Positions 42,942 through 51,910 of a stretch of 64,000 bases of DNA are shown one piece after another. Positions within the stretch are counted from its first letter, which is position 1. Every line of letters begins with the position of its first letter. The position numbers were made by a program, and so were the translations under genes. The notes under the pieces are model-generated. The model saw only the letters and a list, made by a program, of their open reading frames with translations, had not been told where the DNA came from and ran no database searches. This DNA comes from Bradyrhizobium cytisi (GTDB lineage Bacteria > Pseudomonadota > Alphaproteobacteria > Rhizobiales > Xanthobacteraceae), in NCBI RefSeq assembly GCF_008123515.1, contig NZ_VSSR01000039.1, positions 1 to 64,000 on the forward strand. Reading direction: 5' to 3'.

Positions 42942-43118
42942 TCAGAGCTCGCGGTTCAGCCGGCTGGCCTGATATTTGGCGTGCCATTTTGGGCCAGGGC
43001 CGCGCATGTAGTAGAGCTCGGGGCGGTAGGGGTTGCCTGCGATCCGCACCAGCTTCTGCCATTTGGTGGCGACGAAGGTGAGGGGCTGGCGGAGCAGAGT
43101 CAATGACGCGAGCAGCAT
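42942..43118 (-). CDS. 58-residue basic protein, hypothetical
   Basis: The frame from ATG 43118 to TGA 42942 encodes 58 residues, beginning MLLASLTLLRQPLTFVATKW and ending KYQASRLNREL, with LYYMRGPGPKWHAKY in between. GAGGTGA lies 6 bp upstream of the ATG. It follows the DUF6894 gene by 9 bp on the same strand, so the pair is probably one operon. It is basic and aromatic-rich; no family is recognised. The good ribosome binding site and spacing argue for a real gene. Confidence 0.6.
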   Translation of the reverse strand: MLLASLTLLRQPLTFVATKWQKLVRIAGNPYRPELYYMRGPGPKWHAKYQASRLNREL

Positions 43119-43127
43119 GGCATCACC

Positions 43128-43361
43128 TCAGTGCGGCTTGCCGAGCATGGCGGTGAAGGGAAGATCGAAAATCTCCTCGCCGTCGTCGTCGCTGATATGG
43201 ATCACCCAATCACGCCAATCCTCGGCGCCGGGCGTCTCGATCATCGCGCGCATGATCTGGGCGGCGCGGTCGCGCGCCTCGGTCAGGTTGGCGACTGCCG
43301 TGCCGTAACGATCGATCAGCGTGCCTTCGGCATTCGAGCAGTGGAAATACATCTGAACCAT
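43128..43361 (-). CDS. DUF6894 small protein
   Basis: The 77-residue protein begins MVQMYFHCSNAEGTLIDRYGTAVANLTEARDRAA and ends with VIHISDDDGEEIFDLPFTAML. This is the pattern of the DUF6894 proteins common in Bradyrhizobium: an aromatic start, D-x-x-G, and an Asp/Glu-rich end with an F-x-L-PF motif. Function is unknown. ATG 43361 has GAGGAGG upstream, better than the ATG 15 codons earlier. Confidence 0.78.
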   Translation of the reverse strand: MVQMYFHCSNAEGTLIDRYGTAVANLTEARDRAAQIMRAMIETPGAEDWRDWVIHISDDDGEEIFDLPFTAMLGKPH

Positions 43362-43567
43362 GCACGCCTCCTCTGGAAAGCGATTTGGACGGCATATCGA
43401 TACCACCCGAACAGAACGAAAAATATTCGGGCCAAGCCCGGTAAGGGAATCTACGGAGATTGGTCGGCACCACGCGCCTTGCGGGTTTGATCACAGGCGG
43501 GTGATGTTCAACTGGACGGCGCCTGGCGGGCATGGAACAACCTTCGACCGAACGTCGGGGAGGCCCA

Positions 43568-45643
43568 GTGAATCATCTCACATTCCAGGTTGGACGCCGA
43601 AGCTTGTGCGTAAGTGTCGTCGCCTTTGCGGCAGTCCTGCACGGCTTTGGCTCACTGGCTGCGTCCGATCACGTGAGGAAAAGCGGCTACGCGGTGGGAA
43701 CGGAGACCTGCGGCAGCGGCGATCTCGCCTTTCCCAAGGTCCAGATCGATATGAAGGCCGGCTTTTGCGCCGGCCTCGTCGCCAGCGAAGAGGACCATCT
43801 GAAATTTCCGCGGTCGATCATCCAGGTGCCCGGCCGGGACCTGTTCGTGGTCGCCGACATGGGCGGTTGGGGTCATGCCGATGGCCGGCTGCTGCTGCTC
43901 GACCCGCACGCTGCCCAGGGGCAGCGCTTTAAGGAGCTCCTGACCGGGGTCGAATATCCGTTCGGCCTCGTGATCGGTCCGGACAAGAAGCTCTACGCCT
44001 CGACCGCCGAGACCATCTTCCGCCTCGATCCGCTCGCGGACGATCCGCGCGGCACGGTCGAGACCATCATTCGTCACATGCCGGGCCGCCGCATCACGCT
44101 GCCTGACGGCACGAAGCTCGACGAGAGCGCGCACCCCCTCAAGCAGTTTGTGTTCGATCGCAACGGGCGGCTGTTCGTCAATGTCGGCGCCCACAGCGAC
44201 GATTGCATCACGCCGGCGCCGATCACGAGACCTTGCGCGGCGGCTGAAGGTTCTTCCGCCATGGCTGCGATCTGGCTGTTCACGCCGCCGTCGGGGGGCG
44301 TCTTCCCGGCGTTGAAGCCGAATGATCCCGATCCGCCGCATACGGTCTACGCGCGGGGCCTGCGCAACTCGATGGCGCTGGCGCTGCACCCGAACTTTCC
44401 CGACGCCGGCTACGCGTTCCTGCAAGGCGAAAACGGCCGCGATCTGCCCGACATCTTCGAGCCGAACGAGGAGATCAACGCGATCGAGCGGGGCAGGCAC
44501 TACGGCTGGCCTTATTGTTATGATCTGTCGACGCCGAGTCCCGAGTTCAAGCGCGTGCTGCAATCCGGCGTCTATAAATCGCTTTGCACGGCGAACGCGC
44601 TTTACAAGCGGCCTTTCTCGCTGCTGCCGCCCCACGGTGCGCCGCTCGCGATGTTGTATTATCACGGCGCCAAATTTCCCGAGCTCGAAGGCAAGCTGCT
44701 GGTCGGCCTGCACGGTTATCGCCCGACCGGCAGCCGCGTGCTGATCTACGACGTCGACGACCACGGTTTTCCAAAACCCGCGCCTGCGCCGGTGCGCTAC
44801 CACGTGAGCTGTGCGGCCGATCCGACTCACAATTTTCAGACCGACGCCGGAGATGTCGCCGCCGCGTCGTTCGAGGAGTTGATCGCCGGCTGGCACCGCG
44901 TCAATGGTGCGCGGCCGCAAGGCGCGCCGGTCGGAATCACGGTCGCAGAGGACGGTGCGATCTGGCTGGTCGAGGACAAGAACCAGACGATCATCCGCAT
45001 CGATCGCGCCGCGGGCGATCCGCCGCCGCCGCTGCCCTGCGACACGCGCAGCCAGGCGCTGATCGACCAGCTCGCTGCCTTCGTCGCCAGGGATCCGCAA
45101 AACAAGGTCCGGCTCGCCACGCTGCGCAAAAACCTCGTCGAAAAGCACTGCGTCGGCTGTCACTCCGATTTCGGTCTGAAGGCGGGGCAGTCGGACGCCG
45201 ATAAGGACGCGACCGTGCTCCGTTTCATGTTGTCGCAGGATGGCTGGATCTATCCGGGCGATCCGGAGTCCGGCAAGCTGCGCACGCGGCTGCGCGGCAT
45301 TGGCGCGGAGAAGCTGATGCCGCCGGGCGGCGAGAGCCTGCCGAAGAGCGAGCCCGGTTATGCGGCTCTGCTCACGACTGCGGATCTGCTCGTTGCCAAG
45401 ATGGTTCCGGGGACGCCGATGCGCATCAAGCTCGGCCTGCCGCAGCGCAAGTTTTATGGCAAGGCGAACAAGGAATGCGGCGAAATACCGGCCGCCAAGG
45501 TCGTTGTCGTGACACAAAGGAACGCTGTAGACAAACCGGGCTTCAGCCGATTCTTCCGGCCGGCCGATCCTTACTTGAATGGCGAGTGCACCGACGACGA
45601 TGGCTATTACATCCGGCAGGAATTTCTGGTGCCTGTGCAGTAG
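43568..45643 (+). CDS. Secreted PQQ-type sugar dehydrogenase fused to cytochrome c
   Basis: The 691-residue protein has a signal peptide (RRSLCVSVVAFAAVLHGFGSLAAS). A six-bladed GSDH-like beta-propeller follows (about 60-480: YPFGLVIGPDKKLYAS, VYARGLRNSMALALHPNFPDAGYAF, EINAIERGRHYGWPY, PVGITVAEDGAIWLVEDKN), then a c-type cytochrome with haem motif CVGCH near residue 528. It should oxidise a sugar or alcohol in the periplasm and pass electrons to the attached haem. GTG 43568 follows GGGGAGG. The last 44 bp overlap the next gene. About 75 residues after the haem domain are unrecognised. Confidence 0.82.
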   Translation: MNHLTFQVGRRSLCVSVVAFAAVLHGFGSLAASDHVRKSGYAVGTETCGSGDLAFPKVQIDMKAGFCAGLVASEEDHLKFPRSIIQVPGRDLFVVADMGGWGHADGRLLLLDPHAAQGQRFKELLTGVEYPFGLVIGPDKKLYASTAETIFRLDPLADDPRGTVETIIRHMPGRRITLPDGTKLDESAHPLKQFVFDRNGRLFVNVGAHSDDCITPAPITRPCAAAEGSSAMAAIWLFTPPSGGVFPALKPNDPDPPHTVYARGLRNSMALALHPNFPDAGYAFLQGENGRDLPDIFEPNEEINAIERGRHYGWPYCYDLSTPSPEFKRVLQSGVYKSLCTANALYKRPFSLLPPHGAPLAMLYYHGAKFPELEGKLLVGLHGYRPTGSRVLIYDVDDHGFPKPAPAPVRYHVSCAADPTHNFQTDAGDVAAASFEELIAGWHRVNGARPQGAPVGITVAEDGAIWLVEDKNQTIIRIDRAAGDPPPPLPCDTRSQALIDQLAAFVARDPQNKVRLATLRKNLVEKHCVGCHSDFGLKAGQSDADKDATVLRFMLSQDGWIYPGDPESGKLRTRLRGIGAEKLMPPGGESLPKSEPGYAALLTTADLLVAKMVPGTPMRIKLGLPQRKFYGKANKECGEIPAAKVVVVTQRNAVDKPGFSRFFRPADPYLNGECTDDDGYYIRQEFLVPVQ

Positions 45644-46541
45644 CATCCTGCTCGTCGTCGCCACGCCGCTCGTCGCGGCCGAGACGAAGCTGTTCGAAAG
45701 CGTGCAGGTGACGCCGGCCAGCGAATATACGTTCGGCATCGAAGGGCCTGCCGCCGATCTCGATGGCAACCTCTTCGTCGTCAATTTCGGCAAGCCCGGC
45801 ACCATCGGCCGATTGCCTGCAGGCGGTGCGGCGTCGGAGGCCTTCACGGCGCTTCCCGAGGGCAGCGTCGGCAACGCCATCCGCTTCGATCGCAACGGCA
45901 CGATGTTCATCGCCGACTACAAGAAGCACAACATTTTTGCGATCCCGAAGGGTAGCTCCGAGCCCGGCGTCTGGTTTCACTCCGACGAGATGAACCAGCC
46001 CAACGACATCACCATCGCCCGCGACGGCACGATCTATGCGAGCGATCCGAACTGGAAAGGTCGCGAAGGCCACGTCTGGCGCATTGCGAAAGCCGCCGAT
46101 GGCACGGTGCAGGGACAGGTCATGTCAGCACCGCGCGCGATGGGCACCACCAACGGCATCGACCTCAGCCCCGACGGCAACACGCTCTATGTCGGTGAAT
46201 CCAGCAGCGGCCAGGTCTGGTCCTACACCATCCGCGGCAACGCGCTCACCGACGCGAAGCTCGTCAAGGCGTTCCAGCCCGACACCATCGACGGCCTGCG
46301 TACCGATATCACCGGCCGCCTCTATGTCGCGCGCATCCTCAAGGGGACGATCGCGCTGATGAAGCCCAACGGGGCGGTCGAGCGCGAGATCGCGCTGAGG
46401 GCCAAGGAGCCGACCAATCTCGCCTTCGGCGGCGGCGACGGCAAAACCGTCTTCGTCACCCAGCGTCAGGGCGGCTTTATCGAATCCTTCCGCACCGACC
46501 AGCAGGGCCGCGAGCACTGTCTCCAGCGCGGGCGCTGCTGA
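45600..46541 (+). CDS. Secreted SMP-30/gluconolactonase-like beta-propeller protein
   Basis: The 313-residue protein has a signal peptide (NFWCLCSSILLVVATPLVAA) and a six-bladed SMP-30/LRE-like propeller: IEGPAADLDGNLFVVNF, MNQPNDITIARDGTIYASDP, TNGIDLSPDGNTLYVGES, PTNLAFGGGDGKTVFVTQ. Members hydrolyse lactones with a divalent metal. Paired with the upstream dehydrogenase, it could open the lactone product. Its start lies 44 bp inside the dehydrogenase gene in another frame; ATG 45579 is an alternative. No clear Shine-Dalgarno, so coupling is likely. Confidence 0.82.
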   Translation: MAITSGRNFWCLCSSILLVVATPLVAAETKLFESVQVTPASEYTFGIEGPAADLDGNLFVVNFGKPGTIGRLPAGGAASEAFTALPEGSVGNAIRFDRNGTMFIADYKKHNIFAIPKGSSEPGVWFHSDEMNQPNDITIARDGTIYASDPNWKGREGHVWRIAKAADGTVQGQVMSAPRAMGTTNGIDLSPDGNTLYVGESSSGQVWSYTIRGNALTDAKLVKAFQPDTIDGLRTDITGRLYVARILKGTIALMKPNGAVEREIALRAKEPTNLAFGGGDGKTVFVTQRQGGFIESFRTDQQGREHCLQRGRC

Positions 46542-46668
46542 GCGCCTCACGGGCGGTCTGCTTCCGGCGCAGAGCGGCACGGCACGAGCGGCATTCTTCT
46601 TGCTTGCATCTGGCCGCCGCGGGCATTTAGACATCTGTGGCATCGTCAATGCGACCACGGAGTATCGA

Positions 46669-47694
46669 GTGAAAGCCGTCCATACCGAACTGCACCGCAG
46701 CCACGATCCGCAATTCTTCCTGGTTCGCGGTGTCGTCAAGCGCACCACCGAGCAGCCCGAGCGCGCAGACCGCCTGCTCAAGGGTCTGAACGACGGCAAG
46801 CATCAACTGGTCGAGCCGACGACATTCGGCCAGGGCCCGCGCGCGCGCATTCACAGCCCCGAATATCTATCGTTCCTGAGTGAAGCCTGGGACGCCTGGA
46901 AAGCACTCGGCGATTCCGGCCCGGAGATGATCGGCAACATCCATCCCGTGCGACATGCCGCGACCTATCCCACCCACATTGTCGGCAAGCTCGGCTGGCA
47001 CACCGCCGACACCGCGGCGCCGATCGGCCCGGGCACCTGGGACGCGGCCTGCGCCGCGACCGACGTCGCGGTCACGGCGGCGCAGATGGTGATTGACGGC
47101 GAGGACGCGACCTACGCCCTCTGCCGTCCGCCCGGCCATCACGCCTATCGCGACATGGCCGGCGGCTTCTGCTTCCTCAATAACAGCGCGATTGCCGCGG
47201 CCCATCTGCGGCTCAAGCACGAGCGTGTCGTCATTCTCGACGTCGACGTCCACCACGGCAACGGCACGCAAGGCATCTTCTACGCGCGGCCGGACGTCTA
47301 CACGGTCTCGATCCACGCCGATCCGATCGCGTATTATCCCTATGTGTGGGGCTATGCGCACGAGCGCGGCGAAGGTCCAGGCCTCGGCACCAATCTCAAC
47401 ATTCCGCTGGCGATCGGCACCGGCGATGACGGCTACATCCAGGCGATGGATGTCGCGTGCAAGGCGATCGAAGCCTTCGCGCCCGGCGCGCTCGTGATCG
47501 CGCTCGGCCTCGACGCCTCGGAGCACGATCCGTTGAAGGGCCTCGCCGTCACCACGCCCGGCTTCCGCCGCATCGGCCAGGCCATCGCGAAGATGGGCCT
47601 GCCGACCGTGTTCGTGCAGGAAGGCGGTTATCTCTCGGATATTCTGGGTGCGAACCTGACTTCAGTGCTGGCAGGATTCGAAGAGGCGCGGTGA
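46669..47694 (+). CDS. Acetylpolyamine amidohydrolase/histone deacetylase family
   Basis: The 341-residue zinc hydrolase has RPPGHHA (charge-relay His pair), LDVDVHHGNGTQGIFY (zinc Asp and His), LGLDASEHDPLKG (second zinc Asp) and VFVQEGGYLSDI. Length and insert pattern match bacterial acetylpolyamine amidohydrolases, which deacetylate acetylputrescine and similar amines, rather than eukaryotic HDACs. GTG 46669 follows GGAG; the frame upstream is open but unrelated. It is convergent with the Crp/Fnr gene (10 bp). Confidence 0.9.
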   Translation: MKAVHTELHRSHDPQFFLVRGVVKRTTEQPERADRLLKGLNDGKHQLVEPTTFGQGPRARIHSPEYLSFLSEAWDAWKALGDSGPEMIGNIHPVRHAATYPTHIVGKLGWHTADTAAPIGPGTWDAACAATDVAVTAAQMVIDGEDATYALCRPPGHHAYRDMAGGFCFLNNSAIAAAHLRLKHERVVILDVDVHHGNGTQGIFYARPDVYTVSIHADPIAYYPYVWGYAHERGEGPGLGTNLNIPLAIGTGDDGYIQAMDVACKAIEAFAPGALVIALGLDASEHDPLKGLAVTTPGFRRIGQAIAKMGLPTVFVQEGGYLSDILGANLTSVLAGFEEAR

Positions 47695-47704
47695 TTGTCT
47701 CGCC

Positions 47705-48544
47705 CTAATCCTTGAACAGGATCTGCTCGAGCAGGTCGATCCGCCTGATCCGGATGGTGCTGCCATCGATGGCGATGATGCGGCGGTTCTGGAAGCGCTT
47801 GAGCATCATCGTGACCCATTGCCGGGTCGAGCCGACCATGGCCGCGATCTGGTCATGGGTGATCTTGCGGTTGATGACGACGGTGTCGCCATCGGCAATG
47901 CCGTGCAGCTCCGACAAGGTGAGCAGGAGCTGCGCCAGCCGCTCGATCACCGATCGCGTGCCGAGGATCTGTGCCATCGAGGAATAGCATTTGCCCTTGG
48001 CGATGAGGCCGTCGATCAGCGCCAGTGCGAATTGCGGCATGCCGGTCAGGAGCTTCTCGAGCGCCGGGCCCGACAGCGCCGCGATCTCACAGGCCTCGAT
48101 GGCGATGCCCGACCACATGTGAATGCCGCCACCGGAGATCTCCGGACCGCCGATGAAATGTCCCGGCGTCCAATAGGCGAGCGTGATCTCGCGGCCTGAC
48201 GGTGCCGTGTAGTAGACCCGCACCTGGCCGCGGCGGATGATGAAGATGCCGTCGTGGCCGTCGCCTTGGCTGAACACCATCTCGCCCTGCGGCACCGTGA
48301 TCGTGCGGCCGGCCGCATGCACGCGCGCCTGTTCCGGCGCGGACAAGCGATCGAGGAAATGCGCGCCGGCATTCAAGCCGTCGATCGTCTCGCTCATGAA
48401 CAGCGCCGAGCTTGTGGTCGTCGTACGTGCGCTGCGGGACCGCCGCGACTTCTCGCGGCCGGGCCAGTCGAACCGCACGCCTGCATGTGGCCGCTGGGCA
48501 AAAGCGGCAGGCTCGGTCACGGCAGCTTCCTTGAGAATGGTCAT
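47705..48544 (-). CDS. Crp/Fnr-family regulator
   Basis: The 279-residue protein has an N-terminal extension of about 50 residues, a cyclic-nucleotide-binding fold (FSQGDGHDGIFIIRRGQVRVYYTAPSGREITLAYWTPGHFIGG) and a C-terminal winged helix (ITHDQIAAMVGSTRQWVTMMLKRF). The FNR-type N-terminal cysteine cluster is missing, so it is not an oxygen sensor of that type. It is divergent from the ABC operon starting at 48848 and is a candidate regulator for it. The start could be later; ATG 48544 has AGGATTGGG upstream. Confidence 0.85.
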   Translation of the reverse strand: MTILKEAAVTEPAAFAQRPHAGVRFDWPGREKSRRSRSARTTTTSSALFMSETIDGLNAGAHFLDRLSAPEQARVHAAGRTITVPQGEMVFSQGDGHDGIFIIRRGQVRVYYTAPSGREITLAYWTPGHFIGGPEISGGGIHMWSGIAIEACEIAALSGPALEKLLTGMPQFALALIDGLIAKGKCYSSMAQILGTRSVIERLAQLLLTLSELHGIADGDTVVINRKITHDQIAAMVGSTRQWVTMMLKRFQNRRIIAIDGSTIRIRRIDLLEQILFKD

Positions 48545-48847
48545 CCCAATCCTGAGCTCAACGAGGTCTTGCAAACAGGTAAGTGCGGAGATGGTGCGAT
48601 GTCCATCTCTTTGCGATCGTTCCAAATCACATAGCAAAGCTTGATATGTGCGCCGAGCGGAGACGAAACGATTCCTCTGTCGATTGCATGGTCCTGAGAA
48701 AATCCTTTGCGCCGGCGCGCGACGGAATCATGACGCCAGCGCTCTATGCTCGCGATGCAAGTAATTGCTTCAACCGCTGCGTCGCGCCTTCGATAGTGAC
48801 GGTTCGCGTCGCTGCCGGCATGGATCCGGCCTGCCGAGGACAGTTCG
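48545..48847. promoter_or_regulatory. Intergenic region between Crp/Fnr gene and ABC operon
   Basis: These 303 bp carry the two divergent promoters. It is AT-richer than the flanks. I see no convincing FNR-type TTGAT-N4-ATCAA site and no gene; open frames here lack family features. Confidence 0.4.
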
Positions 48848-50269
48848 ATGATCGATTTCAGCTCTTTGAGACTCAGTGCGACCGTCGTGGTCATGACCGT
48901 CGCCATGTTCGGACCGTCGCGGGCGGAGACGATCCGGGTTGCGGTCGGGACGCAGGATACGACCATCAACTGCGCGACCGGCGGGCTGCTCATTCGCGAG
49001 CTCAAGCTGCTGGAGAAGTTCCTGCCTCGTGACGGCAAGTACAAGGATGTGACCTACGACATCCAGTGGAAGAATTTTACGAGCGGCGCGCCGCTCACCA
49101 ACGAGATGGTCGCGGGCAAGCTCGATTTCGGCGCGATGGCGGATTTTCCGGGCTCGCTGAACGGCGTTGCGTTCCAGAAGGCCGGGCGTCGCAGCCTGTT
49201 TATCAGCGTGCTGTCCGGCAGCACCAAGGGCAGCGGCAACGGAATCGTGGTGCCGTCGAGCTCGCCGGTGCAGTCGCTCGATGAGCTCAAGGGCAAGACC
49301 ATCTCCGTTCCCTTTGCCTCGACCTCGCACGGCATGCTGCTCCGCGCCATTGAGGCCAAGGGCTGGAATCCCCAGACCGACGTCAACATCATCACGCAGG
49401 CACCGGAAGTCGCCGGGCCGGCCTTGCAGGCCAATAAGATCGAGGCACATGCCGACTTCGTCCCGTTCGCTGAGCTGTTTCCGTGGCGCGGCTTTGCGCG
49501 CAAGATCTTTGACGGTGCACAGGCCAATGCACCAACATTCCACGGTTCACTCGTCGACGCTGACTACGCCGAAAAATATCCGGAGATCGTGGTCGCCTAT
49601 TTGCGTGCTGCGCTCGAGGCGGATCGCCTGATCGCGGAGGAGCCGGAGAAATATAGCGAGCTGATCGCGAAGGTGACCGGCATCGAGGCGGAGGTCGACT
49701 ACCTCTTCCACGGTCCGCTCGGTCTTCAGACCCGCGATGTCACCTGGAAGCCGGAATACCGCCAGGCGGTCGCCACCTCGATCAAGACGCTGAAGCTGCT
49801 CAAGCGCGCGGACAGCGATCTCGATATCAACCAGTTCGTCACCGACAAGTATATTCGCATTGCAGCGGCGCAGGCCGGCCGCGACTATGACGCCGGGCTG
49901 AAAAACTATGCGCAGCTTCCGCTTCGCGCCAAGGATGCGGCGACGGGCGCTGAGATCAGCGACTTCAGTCGCGTGGCACAGATCTGGGTCAAGGATGAGC
50001 CGCATGTGCGCCACTACGCCTCGCCAGAGAACGCGCTGAAGGCGCTCGCCGGACTCGAGAAGGACGGCAAGACCATCCGCGTCGTCTATGCGCAGGATCG
50101 CGAAAGCGGCATCAAGCTGTTCGCAAACCAGGCGTGGTTCGTGCGATCCCAGAACGGTGAGCTGAATGCGTTCCTGCTCAAGGATGCCGCCGAGCGCTGG
50201 TCGAAGCAGCATGGCGGGACGGTGCTCGACTTCGCCGCTGCGCGCGAATCCTTGGTCGCGAGCCGGTAA
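48848..50269 (+). CDS. ABC transporter substrate-binding protein (NrtA/SsuA-like), extended
   Basis: The 473-residue protein has a signal peptide (LRLSATVVVMTVAMFGPSRA) and an NMT1/SsuA-like fold: IRVAVGTQDTTINCATGGLLIRELKLLEKFLP, LTNEMVAGKLDFGAMADFPGSL, LKGKTISVPFASTSHGMLLRAIEAKGW. Such proteins bind sulfonates, nitrate, taurine or pyrimidine-like compounds. At 473 residues it is about 130 longer than usual; the extra C-terminal part (KDEPHVRHYASPENALKALAGL...) is not recognised. GAGGA-type sequence precedes ATG 48848. Permease and ATPase genes follow. Confidence 0.87.
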   Translation: MIDFSSLRLSATVVVMTVAMFGPSRAETIRVAVGTQDTTINCATGGLLIRELKLLEKFLPRDGKYKDVTYDIQWKNFTSGAPLTNEMVAGKLDFGAMADFPGSLNGVAFQKAGRRSLFISVLSGSTKGSGNGIVVPSSSPVQSLDELKGKTISVPFASTSHGMLLRAIEAKGWNPQTDVNIITQAPEVAGPALQANKIEAHADFVPFAELFPWRGFARKIFDGAQANAPTFHGSLVDADYAEKYPEIVVAYLRAALEADRLIAEEPEKYSELIAKVTGIEAEVDYLFHGPLGLQTRDVTWKPEYRQAVATSIKTLKLLKRADSDLDINQFVTDKYIRIAAAQAGRDYDAGLKNYAQLPLRAKDAATGAEISDFSRVAQIWVKDEPHVRHYASPENALKALAGLEKDGKTIRVVYAQDRESGIKLFANQAWFVRSQNGELNAFLLKDAAERWSKQHGGTVLDFAAARESLVASR

Positions 50270-50273
50270 GACC

Positions 50274-51074
50274 ATGGCGATCGCTCAACCGGCGCGGCCC
50301 GCGGGCATCCGATGGGTGGTCCGCGGCCTTTCGATCCTGGCCTGCATCGCGCTGTGGCAGGTCGCGTCAGTGACGCATCTCAATCTGGGGATCGTCACCT
50401 TCCGCAACGTGCCGCCACCGGTCGAGGTTGTTGAGTCTGCTGTCGCCCTGTTTCGTTCGCCGAAGCTGGTGGCGCATATCACCAGCAGCCTCTGGCGCGT
50501 GTTCGCGGGCTATGGGGCGGCGGTGGTGATCGGCGCGGTCCTCGGCTTTGCGATCGGCCGGTCGCGCGCTGCGAGTGACCTCTTGCAGCCGCCGCTGGAA
50601 TTGCTGCGGCCGATTCCGGCGGTGGCGTGGATACCGCTGTCGATCCTGATGTTCCCGTCGTCCGAGCTGTCGATGATCTACATCACCTTCATCGGTGCGC
50701 TGTTTCCGATTGTGCTGAACACGGTCCACGGTGTTGCGAATGTCGATCGCCGGCTGGTCGCGTCCGCGCGCAGCCTGGGCGCCGGCGAGTTGGCGATCCT
50801 GAAGGAGGTGGTGCTGCCGGGCGCCGCGCCCAGCATTGTCACCGGTCTTGCGATTGGCATGGGCACCTCGTGGTTCTGCCTTGTCACCGCCGAGATGATC
50901 TCGGGCCAGTTCGGCATCGGCTATTACACCTGGGAGGCCTACACGCTTCAGAACTATGCCGACATCATCGTCGGCATGCTGGTCATCGGCCTGCTCGGGA
51001 TGGGCTCCAGCTGGCTGTTGACGACGGCCGGACGGCTCGCGATGCCCTGGCGCAGCCCGAAGGTGGCGCGATGA
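50274..51074 (+). CDS. ABC transporter permease (SsuC/TauC family)
   Basis: The 266-residue permease has about six membrane helices and the EAA-type loop RSLGAGELAILKEVVLPGAAPSIVTGLAIGMGTSW, close to SsuC/TauC. It forms the channel for the binding protein encoded 4 bp upstream. ATG 50274 is the only start after the upstream stop. It overlaps the ATPase gene in ATGA. Confidence 0.92.
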   Translation: MAIAQPARPAGIRWVVRGLSILACIALWQVASVTHLNLGIVTFRNVPPPVEVVESAVALFRSPKLVAHITSSLWRVFAGYGAAVVIGAVLGFAIGRSRAASDLLQPPLELLRPIPAVAWIPLSILMFPSSELSMIYITFIGALFPIVLNTVHGVANVDRRLVASARSLGAGELAILKEVVLPGAAPSIVTGLAIGMGTSWFCLVTAEMISGQFGIGYYTWEAYTLQNYADIIVGMLVIGLLGMGSSWLLTTAGRLAMPWRSPKVAR

Positions 51075-51910
51075 ACATTCGGGTTGCGGATATCGGCACG
51101 CAAAGCGTCGGTCGTATCGACATCGCTGAAGTCTCGATCTCGCTCGGAGAGGGGATCGATGCGTTCGAGGCGGTGAGCGGGCTCGATGTCTCGATCTCGC
51201 CGGGCGAGCTCGTCTGCATTCTTGGGCCTTCCGGCTGCGGCAAGTCCACGCTGCTCGGCGCGCTGGCCGGACACCTGCCGATCACGGCAGGCCGGCTCAC
51301 GGTCGACGGACAGACGGTCGCGGGTCCGAGTCCGGACCGCGGCATGGTGTTTCAGCAGCACACGTTGTTTCCGTGGAAGCGAGTGCGGGACAACGTAGCC
51401 TTCGGCCCGAAGATGCGGGGCCTTGCAAAAGCCGAGCGCAATCGCGCGGCGGATGCAATCCTGAAGCTGGTCGGTCTGTCCGGCTTCGAGGCATTTTACC
51501 CGGCGCAGCTGTCGGGCGGCATGCAGCAGCGTGTCGAGATCGCGCGGGTGTTGATCAACCAGCCGCGGGTGCTGCTGATGGACGAGCCCTTCAGCGCGCT
51601 CGACGCGCAGACGCGCGGCATGATGCAGGAGGTCCTGCTCGATATCTGGGGCAAGATCCCGACCACCACGGTGTTCGTCACCCACGACATCGACGAGGCG
51701 CTGTTCCTCGCCGATCGCATCGTCGTGATGAGCGCAAGGCCTGGCCGGGTGATCGAGGACATCGTGCCGCCGTTTGCTCGGCCACGGAGCCAGGATCTCG
51801 TCACCGAACCCGAGTTCGTGCGCCTGAAGCGTCATGTCATGCAGCTTCTGCGGTGGCCGGAAGGCAGCGAGCCGATGGCGCGGCTCAGCCCGCTGGGCGT
51901 GCCGACCTAG
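51071..51910 (+). CDS. ABC transporter ATPase (SsuB/TauB family)
   Basis: The 279-residue ATPase has Walker A GPSGCGKST, Q-loop VFQQHTLFPWKRVRDNVAFG, signature LSGGMQQR, Walker B VLLMDEPFSALDAQ and THDIDEALFLADRIVVMSARPG, the standard SsuB/TauB set. About 25 extra N-terminal residues precede the fold. It overlaps the permease gene by 4 bp and the convergent luciferase-like gene by 4 bp. Confidence 0.94.
   Translation: MNIRVADIGTQSVGRIDIAEVSISLGEGIDAFEAVSGLDVSISPGELVCILGPSGCGKSTLLGALAGHLPITAGRLTVDGQTVAGPSPDRGMVFQQHTLFPWKRVRDNVAFGPKMRGLAKAERNRAADAILKLVGLSGFEAFYPAQLSGGMQQRVEIARVLINQPRVLLMDEPFSALDAQTRGMMQEVLLDIWGKIPTTTVFVTHDIDEALFLADRIVVMSARPGRVIEDIVPPFARPRSQDLVTEPEFVRLKRHVMQLLRWPEGSEPMARLSPLGVPT

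Noticed and set aside
43532..43556. GGAAC-type extracytoplasmic sigma promoter before the PQQ dehydrogenase gene
   Set aside because: GGAAC is followed by CGTC after 14 bases, not the 16-17 and CGTT expected for EcfG promoters.
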